This document shows positions 12,579 to 24,089 of a stretch of 64,000 bases of DNA, piece after piece. Within the stretch, counting starts at the first letter, position 1; each line of letters opens with the position of its first letter. A program made the position numbers and the translations under genes. Under the pieces are notes generated by a model, which worked only from the letters and a program-made list of their open reading frames with translations, did not search any database and was not told where the DNA came from. The stretch is from contig CM055319.2 of the NCBI GenBank assembly GCA_029255685.2, positions 10,030,747 through 10,094,746 on the forward strand, given 5' to 3'. This DNA is from Silene conica (Eukaryota; Streptophyta; Magnoliopsida; Caryophyllales; Caryophyllaceae).

Positions 12579-12767
12579 TCAGAAATGTGTCGTCTTTCCT
12601 TCAATCAGTGTATTGACGATAACTTTGCAGTCACTCTTGATGATCACATTTTCGTGTCCTCTCATGCGAGCTTCACCAATCCCTGCAAGAATCGCTTCTG
12701 CTTCAGCACACCTTGGTTTCATCTCTATACGCTTCGCTTCAGCGCACCGTGGCACTTTACAACACAT
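12579..12767 (-). pseudogene. LINE-type RNase H fragment
   Basis: The minus-strand frame contains AEAILAGIGEARMRGHENV followed by IIKSDCKVIVNTL. This is the middle of the RNase H-like domain that ends plant non-LTR retrotransposon polyproteins (A-E-A...G...I..SD...V). Only about 60 residues remain. A short direct duplication encodes PRCAEA twice. There is no poly-A tail or target duplication that I can see. It is a dead fragment. Confidence 0.6.
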
Positions 12768-13414
12768 GAAATCTTTCCTATATAGAACCTCACTATAATG
12801 GATCTATATAACATAAACATGTTTACCTCTACTGAATTATTAATGATCTGTAATATCATCTAATTTACTAACGCATCAAATGTAATTCATCTCCCTTGTC
12901 ATCATCATCAGTCATCACCACATTTCAACAGATTCGAGTCAGGGTATTTCAGGTCTGGTAATTTGGAGCAGCTCAATTTGTCATATTTACTGAAAGACGA
13001 TCAATGGACCGATAAAATTGTTATACGGAAATCCATATATGTATACAGTTATAGGTATAAGTCATACATTGCCATGAACTGAATGAATCAGTTGTGAAAC
13101 ATGAATTAAGATACGTGGACTCGTGGAGTATGATGTTTATAAACAACGAATTGATTAAATTTCAGAATTTCATACGATAAATGGTTTATTACTACTCCTC
13201 CGTATTAGAATGAAATACGCATACTAATTATACTAATCCTATTATTGAACAACGATCATGATTTAATGTGGTTGTGAAATGGACGGCAGTACAAATTTTG
13301 ATAACAGTTATTAGTGTATGTCGTCATGTTGACATTTATTTTGTTGATCAACTGATTTAATGATGTTGATCGTCATTTTCTGAAACAGAGATTACTGCCA
13401 TGCATGCTCCTCTG

Positions 13415-13424
13415 TATATTTAAA
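13415..13424 (+). promoter_or_regulatory. Candidate TATA box of the TPD1-like gene
   Basis: TATATTTAAA lies 72 bases before the start codon at 13497, a usual plant spacing. Just upstream, at 13399-13406, is CATGCATG, the RY-type motif known to bind B3-domain regulators. Its function here is inference only. Confidence 0.5.
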
Positions 13425-13496
13425 GCCTGGTATTACTATCAACTGCATTTTCTTTGTTTATTAGGAGTTCTCCTTATTTCTAAACTCAAAGAAACA

Positions 13497-14279
13497 ATGG
13501 CAACTGCTAGTTGCGGATATTTGAGTATTCGAGTTTGGATGTTTTGCATTCTGTTTTGCACATTAGTGCTACCTTCTACCTTAGGTAACTCTACCTCTAC
13601 GGCTCTACGTCTCTACCCTTACATACTTGTTTCGAGTTTTAAGTTTTCAAACTTAGCTGGTTGGAAACGCGAACCTTAATTTCAAGTTTCAGCGTGTACC
13701 TTATTCGGTTGTAATTGTTGGCGCATGCATGCACAGTCGGTTGCTTATAGTTACTTGTTGAATTGGTCGCGCAGGGCGTCTACAAAGTTCTGAAAACAGG
13801 TCGGTAAGCAATGTGCAGTTGAACAATCTGAATGATAGTACTGGTATGTACCTGTATAAGGAATAACCCTTCTTATGTCACATTTAATTTAAGTTGATTT
13901 AAGATCGGGAATAATCAAGGAAACTAGTTGTTTTGAGTATATGTCAGATTACAGGTACAACCCAACAAACGCAACATGCTCGAATAATGACATAATCGTT
14001 GGCCAGGGTCCGGGAGCACCTCTGCCAAGCGGAATCCCGACTTACTCTGTAGATATAATGAATGCATGTGTAGAGGGATGCAGCATCTGCAACATCCACG
14101 TTAGCTGCGGATGGTTCAGCTCGGCTAGGTTGATTGACCCAGCTATCTTCAAGCGAATTAGCTACAATGACTGCCTTGTCAATGACGGCAACCCTCTTCC
14201 AGCCGGTCAAGCCATCTCCTTCCAATATGCTGACAGTTATCCGTATCCTCTCTCTGTATCATCTGTCATGTGCTGTTGA
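13497..14279 (+). CDS. TPD1-like secreted cysteine-rich protein
   Basis: Three exons: 13497-13584, 13775-13843 and 13948-14279 (489 bases, 162 aa). All sites are GT/AG, and phase 1 is kept at both introns. The N-terminus is a hydrophobic signal peptide (WMFCILFCTLVLP). The C-terminal exon is the conserved TPD1 domain: CSNNDIIV, APLPSGIPTYSVDIMN, C..GC, CGWFSSARLIDP, a F-K-R...DCLVNDG.PL stretch, and the ending SVSSVMCC. Family knowledge: Arabidopsis TPD1 is the secreted ligand of the EMS1 receptor kinase and specifies tapetum in anthers; TPD1-like paralogues are more widely expressed. Length matches the family. The alternative exon-3 acceptor at 13954 breaks the frame, so 13947/13948 was chosen. 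Which paralogue this is cannot be settled by eye. Confidence 0.88.
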
Positions 14280-14582
14280 ATGAATCTACCTCTACTCTTG
14301 AACCATTGCAAGTTTACGGCCGTTCATAATAGGACTACCTTATACGAATCATTGTATACCTCAATTACGCAACTACTTTTATGTAGTAGAATAAAAATGC
14401 GAACTCCGGAGTATATTTATAAGGTGTTCTTACCCTGCGTGAACAGCGTTACCTGCTTTTCCTCACAGCCCATTGATATACACAGTAACAGTCATTTTTA
14501 TTGCATTAATTTCAGATGAAAAACACAGAATAAATATGTTGAGTTGTGAGGGAAGGTAGATAGACGACAACCCAGTGCGCTC

Positions 14583-17500
14583 TCAAGGGGGGGCAATCCC
14601 CTTTTTCAGAAGCATGTCATAAATGCGATCAACTTTGGTAGGCTCCAACTCAACCAAACGGTGAGCGTCCGCTTGAGTGGCAACATTGCCGCTGAAGATG
14701 TTGACAGATAAAATCTGCTGCGTCTTGAGATACAATTCTGACGATATCTTCAGGTCATGGCACATCCGTTTTTCCTGACAAGACATCCCATAAGAGTCAC
14801 ATGGAAACACAATACACTTGTAAAAGACATCAAAGTCGAGGAGAAAAGCAACTTACAGCTTCAGAAAGCAAGTGATGAATAGGAGGGATGCCAGTGGGAT
14901 CCTCTTTCCCTCTCTCTCCTCTTTCTTCGCGTTCCCTTTTCCTCTTCTCTTCAAGGTATTTATCTGCCTCCGCGGATGAGCGACAACCTGCAGCCCGTGC
15001 TTCCTGCACCATATCACGTCAATTAGACAGCATTCTAATATATCTGGACGTGTTAACAAGGAAAGTAACAGCAATAGTATTACTTAACCTTGAGCTCCTT
15101 GATTCGCTTAAGAGTGCGGTGTTCTGCAATAATAGTCTGTAGCATATCATCATGATCCTCCTTGGAGTGGAATCGCATGAATGGATCATATTGACGGCAT
15201 ATTGCCTTCTCTTCCGCAGAAAAATCCTTCTCAATGGGGTTGGGATATAGTAAATTTCTCTCGATGACGAAATCCTTTCTTCGAGTCCTCTCATCAAGCC
15301 TGCAAGCTAACAATGAATGTCAGATGCTATATCAATGTATTCCACCGACCTTTGACACTAATAAAGCAGAGCAATAAACAGCCAGATCCAGCAATAATGG
15401 TAAGCCATAGTGTACATTCTGTACAATGAAGTGAATAAGCTACCTCTGACAGTAGATATGCAACACTTTCAATTTCAGTTCACGTTCCTCTTCTGTGTCA
15501 GCGTCCTTAAATTCCATATCCGCGAGTAACTGCTCAGCATTGACATCATACTCTGGATCAAATTCACGCCGCTTAGGGTTGTATCCACTTAAACTCACCA
15601 AGGAAGAATCTTCCTCTTTCGGAGGCTTCTTTCCAATAGGATTCCTTTCCACCTGAGAATCTACAGTTTGAAGGCAATATGAGCAGACATGCTAATACAA
15701 TTGCATTGCTCATCTATAAACAAAAACAAGTAGCTATGTTCGAAATACGACATATGAAATTGGAGGATTTAATCAGTTCAGTTCAGTGGCTGAATTACAT
15801 AAAAAAAAGGCACATTAAATAAGCATCTTAAATTCTTAACCACAGGCCTTAGAAAGTGAGAAACAATTAGTATGCCTCAACATTCTGTTGATGTCTCATT
15901 TCTTGTCCTCCTCATTTGATTTTTGTTGGTGAGCAAGTAATGGACTCACCCGTGTTTTGGATAAAGCGACTTGAAGGTCCTCCCTTCTGCAAATCGTCAA
16001 CTCTGACAAATGTAGTAGAAATTTTCACATCATCTGTTGTAGCAGGCTAGCATTGGATCAATTAAAAAAATGGATGATAATCATACATGACCATAGCAGG
16101 AGAAAAGCTAGGCTCTGCTTTTAGAGTGTGATCACCAAATGGGGTTGACCCTGCAGCAGACATAAGAACAGACATAGATCACAGATTGCCAATTTCCTTG
16201 TATACATCATTCATCATAAAGTAATGGAGTAATAATCTAAACATAGTGAATTTATAAAAATCGCAGATATTACAATCAGTACCCCATTAAATACCTTGGT
16301 CTCACAGAGGCAAATACAATTCCATGAATTCACTTCTACCATACTATTAATCTCGGTGTCGGTCACGATGACGGACAGGTACATGGCCTAATCTCACTAA
16401 ATGCAACCAATATCACCTCTAACTATGATAAAATGCGGTCAGCGTAACCTCCAAACCCTTATAAAGTAGCCACATATTGTCATTGCTGAAATTCAGAACC
16501 ATGCCCTCTAGTTCTTTACATAAAACTCACTATGCAGTCCCAATATATCAGACTCTGATACCCAACAAATACATACAACTAATTCAACTTACTGCATCTT
16601 TCCAGCTTTCACCATACATAACCTATTTTCCCACAATAATATATGAATATTCATTCACACATTGCTTGAAAAAGTCTTAAGCTTTTACCACACCGCTTCA
16701 CGGATTAAAAAATTCAAGTAGAGAACTACTGAAAATATACATACACACCTTTCTTTTCATCATTATTTTCCTTTGCCATAGCTAGAAGATCATTCCTATT
16801 TTTTCCAACAACATGAGTCATGTCCTACAAGTGTAAAATTTGTCATGTCTTACAAGAATATATTACGAGGAAAAGTAATTTTAAGCTGTTGCATATCCCA
16901 TACCGGTAAAGGGAAAAAGGGTGAATCTAGGTACACACTCCTATAATGGCTAATGCACTGTTCTTTGCTCTTCGTACCCACGTGCTCTGCTACCTCTGCC
17001 CAGTTCCCAAGACCATACATTTCCAGTCCCTTTAAGAAATGATATGACAAATATAAGCATCAAGCCATCACTAACATAGAACAGCCCTCAACTATCAGCA
17101 AAGATCAATTGACAATAACACATGGACGCAACAACATAAATCATTGACAGGATACAGCACCTCCAAAAGCAATATCTCTTCATCTGCGTTCCAATCGGGT
17201 GTCATCAGCGGGAAGGATAAACTGTCCTGTAATACATTTTATTCCCAACAATCTCAACATTAAAAGTTAAGCCCGGAAATTGTAGCATGCACCAGTTCCT
17301 AAGTAACATAAACTGTTCATTTAGGAGATAAAAGAGACTCCACTGACCATAACCCTGTAAAAATGATTGCTTTTGTGCGGTTGCATTTCTGCTCCAACAG
17401 AAAAGCACTCTACACACAAGTCAAAGTCGGGACACATGGCACATTTGATACGGATGCGGCCAGTAATATCTTTGCTACAGTAATTACAGTGATACAATGC

Positions 17501-18729
17501 TCTTTTCCCATCACCTGTTCCTTGTCCTGTGCTCATCAGAGAACAAGCAATGAGTATAACTAAGTGCATTTCCATCTAGTAAACTCCATAGAAAGAGCAC
17601 AGTGAAACTTATTTTGAATTCCTTTGACCACACACCACCATTCTCGTTCTGGAGTTTATGGTTATCAGTGTACATTATCAAGTCATGTGTTACTACAAGT
17701 AGCAGTATAAATAGATTCACATTTCATGATCTCATTCGTGGTAGGCGGTTATATTTATATACTATGGAGTATCATACATAAGATTAAGGACCACTATAGC
17801 GCCTTCACTCACCCCTTATTCACATTATGGTCGTCATCTAATATCAACCTATGTCCCGCCATAAGAAGCATCAAGGTCATGCAATTGTCAAAATCAACCT
17901 ATGTGACTGATAATCAATAGCTAATGTCACAACTTCCCTAATAATTGCAAGTGACTCCAATCACCGCAGTCACTTCACTACAACTCAACTAGCTTATCTA
18001 AATTCTAATGTCAACAGCCAAAGAATTCCGTAAAACTACTGGTCATTGTTTATCAACTGCCTTCTATCATTGTGTGTGAAACCAGGGAATACCAATACCT
18101 CCAAGGGCGGATTCTATATTTTCTCCACTTGAGGCGTTCTTTTTTCTCCTTGATCTGCAAAAGAGAAAAAAGAAACATAGGATACCCGGTTAATCAAAAG
18201 TTCCGTAACACGTGTTCTTTTGGACTGAAACTCGACTAACCTGACTAAGCAAAAATGAATTGAAATAAACTGAACTAGAGTGAAAGAGCCTAAATGCTTT
18301 TGATAAACATTGGAATCCTAAAATTCCGTATTCAAACTAAGTTCATAACTTCATACTATCTGCATGTTGCTAATGAGCCAATCATGCCAATTGCACAAAA
18401 AAGAAACAACATTGTAAAGCGAGTCATTTGGGAAGTACTTCAAACATTCATCGCTGATATTCTAGCTAGCTGGGATCTGTTTTACACAATATTAGCATAA
18501 ACCCATCTTATAAAAGACTAGCTACAGCCTACATATATTTACACCTCCTCCAAAACTTATTATGTGCTCATTACATACCGTATTTTAATCAAAAGTAAGC
18601 AAACGATCGAGAGACGGAGAGTAATAAAACATGAATAGAAAGAGAAAGAGAAAGAGAAAGAGAAAGAGAAAGAAGAAACCTTTGAGTTGGGTCATCATCA
18701 GAATGGAAAACACCTCGAGAACGACCCAT
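14583..18729 (-). CDS. ADA2: Transcriptional adaptor ADA2 (SAGA/GCN5 complex)
   Basis: Twelve exons on the minus strand: 18680-18729, 18099-18154, 17348-17526, 17161-17226, 16904-17029, 16749-16824, 16092-16150, 15950-16046, 15444-15660, 15089-15299, 14857-15003, 14583-14774. Together they give 1476 bases and 491 aa, with every junction phase agreeing. Domains in order: start [12 protein letters not shown] zinc finger ([14 protein letters not shown]); SANT/Myb ([32 protein letters not shown]); central ADA2 block ([40 protein letters not shown]); C-terminal SWIRM domain ending [16 protein letters not shown]. Family knowledge: ADA2 binds and stimulates the GCN5 histone acetyltransferase in the nucleus. 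The N-terminus and length match Arabidopsis ADA2b best, though the ZZ exon also carries ADA2a-like words (CVECFSVG). A Stowaway MITE lies about 195 bp upstream of the start codon. Confidence 0.95.
18639..18676 (-). repeat. AGAAAG microsatellite in ADA2 intron 1
   Basis: Six or so copies of AGAAAG (plus strand) sit immediately beside the exon 1 donor. On the transcribed strand this is a pyrimidine-rich tract just inside the first intron. Copy number is likely to vary between individuals. Confidence 0.85.
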
Positions 18730-18923
18730 CAATTATTTTGATTGATTTAAATAAATTGAAATTTCAGCTGTAACATTCTACAGATTTTGCTACTCCTCCA
18801 CTCCTCTCTGCGGTCTCTCAAGAATTAGTAGTTAAGTATTCAGTTAATCAATTTCCTTACGAGTCAATGGAGTATTATTTTATTTGGATAATTAGATGAT
18901 ATGGATTACGGACTAATAATATA

Positions 18924-19182
18924 CTTCCTCCATTTTAATCCAAATGGGTACCTTACCTTTTTCACGTTTGCCAATGCACGTTTTGCGTGCTTCATATCTT
19001 TATCTACATATTTGTAAAAATTATAAAAGTTATATATTTTCAATGTAATCGTAAAGACAAATTAAACAAGACCCCACATGAGTATATTTTTTCTTATGTA
19101 TTGAGAGAAAATTGAGATTGAAAGTTAATTTGTGAATAGTGTACAAAAAGCAAAGTGCCCATTTGGATTATAATGGAGGAAG
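18924..19182. mobile_element. Stowaway MITE (Tc1/mariner type)
   Basis: A 259-bp element starts CTTCCTCCATTTTAATCCAA and ends in the inverse TTGGATTATAATGGAGGAAG. It is flanked by TA on both sides. TA duplication plus CTYCCTCC termini is the Stowaway signature. It lies in the probable ADA2 promoter, and a relative is at 39697-39953. Confidence 0.92.
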
Positions 19183-21786
19183 TAAGAAAAAATTTTACAT
19201 GAGTAAGATGTTTCTATTTTTAGGGGTTTGGTTAGAAAAAGGTAAAGTAAAGCAGAAAGGGTATGAGGGAAAAGATAAGCAATTATCTAAAACTTAATTT
19301 GTTCTTTGGTAACACTAATAGAAAATTAATGGTCCACTCATACTTATTTCTACCACTAACACACACTACCAAAAACAACCACGCACTTATCTACTGGTAA
19401 CGGTGATGGTGGTGGGGTGTCATACAATGGTGGCGGTGGCGGCGGTGGCGGTGGCGGTGGACACGGTGACGTCATTGTGGTGGCTATTGGCTAGTGTGGT
19501 AGTAAGTAGAAAAAAGTGATTGAAGACTAACAAGAGTCGTAAAATCTCATACCCAAGAGAGGGATGGGGTAAGAAATTAGATGGATTGAAGGCTAATGTA
19601 TGAAGTTTCATTTGGTTTGTTTGTGTCAAACAAACACCAACAAGAGGAATTAGTAACTTTATTTCTCTTTTCCTTTCTTATAAACCCCTAACCGACCAAA
19701 TGTCCCCTTATGTGACATATTGAATTTTTTTATTTAGAAAACTTTAGATATTACGTATGAGAAAGAATTCTAAATTTGCCTTGAACCGGCATACAATGAT
19801 AATTTGATGAAAAGTTTACATTTTGACCTATTCAAAATTTTTTTAACAAACTTATTTATTTATTATAGTAGGTTCATTTATGTTTCAACTTTCATCTATT
19901 TACATTTTAAGTTCCATAATCTCGTGGGCAAGCCCACCCATTAATAATGGACGGATATGGACGATGGTAATAGGTCCGCTATAGCGGACACAAGCATGAA
20001 AAATAAGCCTGTTGGACACATTTTTATAGGTTAGATCCGCCCCGAATCCGCAAACGATCAACTATATTATTTTACTTTGATTTATGTTATTATAGTAGTA
20101 ATTTTTACCGTCTGTAAACACTTTGAATATGACCATTAACAACCATTTTGTTGACTCTTCAAATACACCTTATAATAATATCCTTTCATTGTTAATACCT
20201 TATAAACAAATACTCATCATAGTAAAAAATACTAACAAAATTAATGAGATAAAATGAAAACTATTTCCGTAAGAATTTTTTTTGAGACTTTTGTTTAAGG
20301 CGGACGGTCTTTCACGTGAACTTCGTAAAATGAATCTTGCAAGTAATTATTTGTTTATAACGTTATGGAATAATATTTGTATTTTTATAATTTCTTTTTA
20401 CATAATTGTATATGGGACTTTTAGGAAAATAGCAAGAAATTTGCACCCCATGTTGTACTACTGAAGACCCTTATTTATTCTTTTCTTTTACGGAGTATTT
20501 GATAATATTACATTTTCGACCTTATTTCTTATATATTTGGTAGTTTATATAATTCATTATTATTTTCTATTATAATTTTAATTTTAATTTTAATTTTCTT
20601 TATTTCAATTCCTTATGTATATGGTTGGTGATAGAGCGATGGTATTGACCCCTCAATGATAATTTTAATTGTGATCGAGTCAATAACATTATTATAGTGA
20701 TTGTAGCAGGAGAGCATAGTTTGAAAGTTTATTATATATTCCTTATATCATCATGTAAGCTATTTTTCTTTCTATGTTAGTTTTGTTGTGCAGAGTACTT
20801 AGTACTATTAGCCATTTGTAAAATTAATTTTCTTTAAATTGAACTTTACATATGTATATCGACGATGGGTGAAATCAAAAGATGGATGGGTTTCAAAAAC
20901 ATCATGTCCAAATACATACAAATTAAAGTAAGTTTGTAACAAAGATTTGGAATGTGAGAGTTTTTGAAATATGGCCTTAGTTCTTCCCCTTTTGTTTGTC
21001 TGTAAAGTTGTCCTCTTGTTACTCAATTAGTCTTCTAATAAGACACAAAAATAAGCAGCCACATGGGCCCTGCAATTCTATTTATGATAAACTGACTTCT
21101 TAGACAGCAAGGAGGGACGTGTAAGGGTCTTGAAAAGCTCCCACAAGAGTCCTAGAGCTGGTTTGATAAAAAAAGGTAGGTTGAAAGCGACATAATTTCA
21201 GATTGCTCAAAACCGAGAAACACCTTGCACAATGTTTTGTTTCCTCTAAATGACTTAACTTTCACCTCAAAAACGAATCAATCTCATTCATTGAGTAAAT
21301 CTTTATTTATTGAACCTTTAGAACACATAGGTCATTGGCTGTCCAGAAAATGCGTAGTCTGTTTGGGACGACCATAACTCAAGATATAAAATAGATATGA
21401 TGGTGATTCAAAATCCCTGATTTAGTTAAGACCCTTAACTGTCCAATAGCACAAGAATTGCCTGACTTGAACCATTAGAACTTGGGATATAGAGTTTGGA
21501 GGTCGGGCCTATTGGAATGATACTTCAAAAAGCGATGAAATGCCTTCAATTTGTTAACCTTCCTTCGACGGTTTCTTTTGGCTTAGAAATGAACGAAAAC
21601 GAGACAATTTTATTTCACTTGTAATAATATTACCGTGGTAGTTATAATTGTTCTTGCAGCTCCCTTATACACTGAAAATAAATTAAGGTTTGTTGATAAA
21701 TTGTTACTCTTCTCTATAAAAGACAGATATTTGTTCTTTGTTCCTTGTTCCTTTTTACATACATAATGTGAGGACGGTTGCAAAAA
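19183..21786. other. Intergenic DNA between ADA2 and the coiled-coil gene
   Basis: No gene is recognised. A GGTGGCGGT microsatellite occupies about 19428-19460. It gives a minus-strand open frame (19420-19629) with a Thr/Ala-rich end that looks like a repeat artefact. Around 21060-21560 the DNA is less AT-rich and may be a decayed retrotransposon leader, but no domain supports this. Confidence 0.45.
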
Positions 21787-24089
21787 TCAAAGAAGACGAC
21801 GATCTATTGGCCTTGGATATCTGTATTTGCTTCCATCAGACATACAGAAAGTTCCAATCTCTGGTGAGGAGATAGTAAAGTTATCAGAACTTGTTGATAT
21901 TTTCCGAGCAGCTGCGTTTCCCTCGTGATTATACCTCACAGTCTCATAATCCTGTGTTGAATTGTAAGTGAGCAACTCCGCCCAAAGCCACGTTTTAGGA
22001 CTTAGAAGACGGAAATAGAGAGTAAAGATTAGAATAGCGAAATATGTACCTTAGATTTCATCCTCGAATAACAAGGTGTTAAACAGGGATTCACGTCCTT
22101 CAGAAGCACGTTGTCTGGACTGTCGGGAACTAGATCATCGGAGCTAAAATCCTGACATGGTTTGGTTGTGAAAATGGAATAATCAATTTCTAGACCAACC
22201 AAATACTCTTTTGCGCAGTAGTTTTGTTATAACAAAAAACCCCTCGCAGTAGAAAGCAGAGATAAACAATATACTGAGACAGACGGAGTATGTTTTGTTA
22301 CTTTGGCATATGCAAGATAAGTAACTCCCTTGAGCATACCAGAGAATTAGCAGCTTCTTCTTCATCGTACACTAGTGACTTCATTGCGTTAACACTGTTA
22401 TCAATCTTTCTTGAGTAATTTGCAGCCTTCACCTACATTTGCAGCAGATATTAAATTCAAATACAGTTAAAAATGGCTCAAAATTTACACAACTGATGGA
22501 AACAAACATGTATATAGATAACAGTCTTTTTTCTACTGCAATATCCTTATGTTTTCCAACCCCACTTCATCATCATGTTATCAGTAGGCATTGTGAAGCA
22601 AAAGAACTGTGCTGTTCTCCTTTACTATGTACCGATGTCTATGTTCTCACACGTACGTGTAAATGCAAGTGATTTGACATATAGTCTCCTAACTTTGAAC
22701 TTTGAACTTGAATTGTAAGATGCGAATTCTGGTAGGATTAAAGTAGATGCTTGATGGATTTTCAGCAAAAAAAGAAATTGTTGTTTAAAAGTGAATTGCT
22801 CGGGAATTGGCATGATGTACCTCAGCAAGGTCTTCTGAGAGGCATTGAAGCTGGCCCGTGAGAGAAGAAATTTGCTTCTGAAGAGACGGAATAACACACT
22901 TAGCCTGTTTAATTTCCGAGCCTTGATGATCTAAAAGCTCCTGCAGCTGAGAATTCATGTCATCTGGGAACAAGATTGCGCTTTTCAAAGCCTGTATCTC
23001 TGCCCTTTGCTTCAAACACATATCCTTTAACTTCTCCACCTAACAGTTTTACCATTAACATAAACAGATAAGCAATCAATCCCGAACTTCATCCACAGGT
23101 CCTATTCAGACAAATAACAGCATTCAGTCATTCACATAATTCAACTTAAGAACACTAACTTGTGTACTATTAAGCTAGCGCGATAATCACAAGCGTCTTT
23201 TATTTTACTTTATCGAAATAGCATTACCCAAATACCTCCATTGTTTAACTTAAGAACATTACTATGTCAGAATCTTTAAGCACACTTCAAATATATATGA
23301 AAAGGCATAATCTTTTGAGCTTTCTGTACAATGTAGCCGATACCCATACGCTTCAATTATATGTATAAGGAATGGATCATTGACCCAAGTGCATCAAATC
23401 ACATCACAGCCGACTTAATCAAATGTAAACAAATGACTAAGACGAAGGGAGTAAATTAGTTTTGTTTGCTATTAGTTCTAGTATGAAGAATAATAAGGCT
23501 TGATCCATGCCTTGATCATCCTTGGCTTATTTTAATACAAACGATTGAGACGGAGGAAGTATATTAACAAACGATTGATGATGAATAATAAAAGCATGAA
23601 AGCCGAGTTAATTACTTGATCGGTTCGTTCAAGAAGCAGGGCATTAAGACGATCAATGTCAGAGTGTTGCTGTTTATTTAAATTCAACAACTCCCTCTCA
23701 CTCCTCAACACCATCGCCAATGTTCTCGTATTCGCCTTCACCTCCGTTAACGCCTTCACCTTCGTCTTCGCCTCACTCGAACTCGAACTCAAACTCGATT
23801 TGTCATTCCCTCTTCCAAAGAGCTTCTTAGTAAACCCCGAAGACGACGACTTAGACCCTTTCTTAACATCCTCTGCAATAAAAATTGATGGCGGCGGCAT
23901 AACATTGGGCTTCTTACTGGTTGACCTCTTGTCCATAAATTTCTTGACCATGGCGGCGAAATTGTGTTCGTGTTTAACCTTGATGATGGCGGAATCATTT
24001 GATTTGGTAGCGGCTTTGGGTCGTTTCAAGTCGGTGGAGGATGAAATAGAGGAGTGTGAAGTGAATGAAGTGTAACGAGAGGGCGACAT
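21787..24089 (-). CDS. Plant coiled-coil protein, function not recognised
   Basis: Five exons on the minus strand: 23616-24089, 22821-23039, 22340-22432, 22050-22151, 21787-21951, all joined in phase 0 (350 aa). Residues 1-110 are Ser/Lys-rich and low-complexity (SSSSGFTKKLFGRG). A coiled coil runs from about residue 115 to 235, with heptad-like Leu spacing (LRSERELLNLNKQQHSDIDR, VEKLKDMCLKQRAEIQALKS, LQKQISSLTGQLQCLSEDLA). A more conserved tail has YDEEEAANSL, FSSDDLVPDSPDN, NPCLTPCYSRMKSK and ends SKYRYPRPIDRRLL. There is no signal peptide or membrane segment. The exact agreement of four introns argues for a real gene. I believe related plant proteins exist, annotated only as coiled-coil proteins, but I do not recognise a function and assign none. 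Intron 1 carries two Stowaway-like end fragments (about 23430-23456 and 23545-23560). Confidence 0.85.

Noticed and set aside
23656-24075. 139-aa plus-strand frame
   Set aside because: It is antisense to exon 1 of the coiled-coil gene, which is supported by four in-phase introns.
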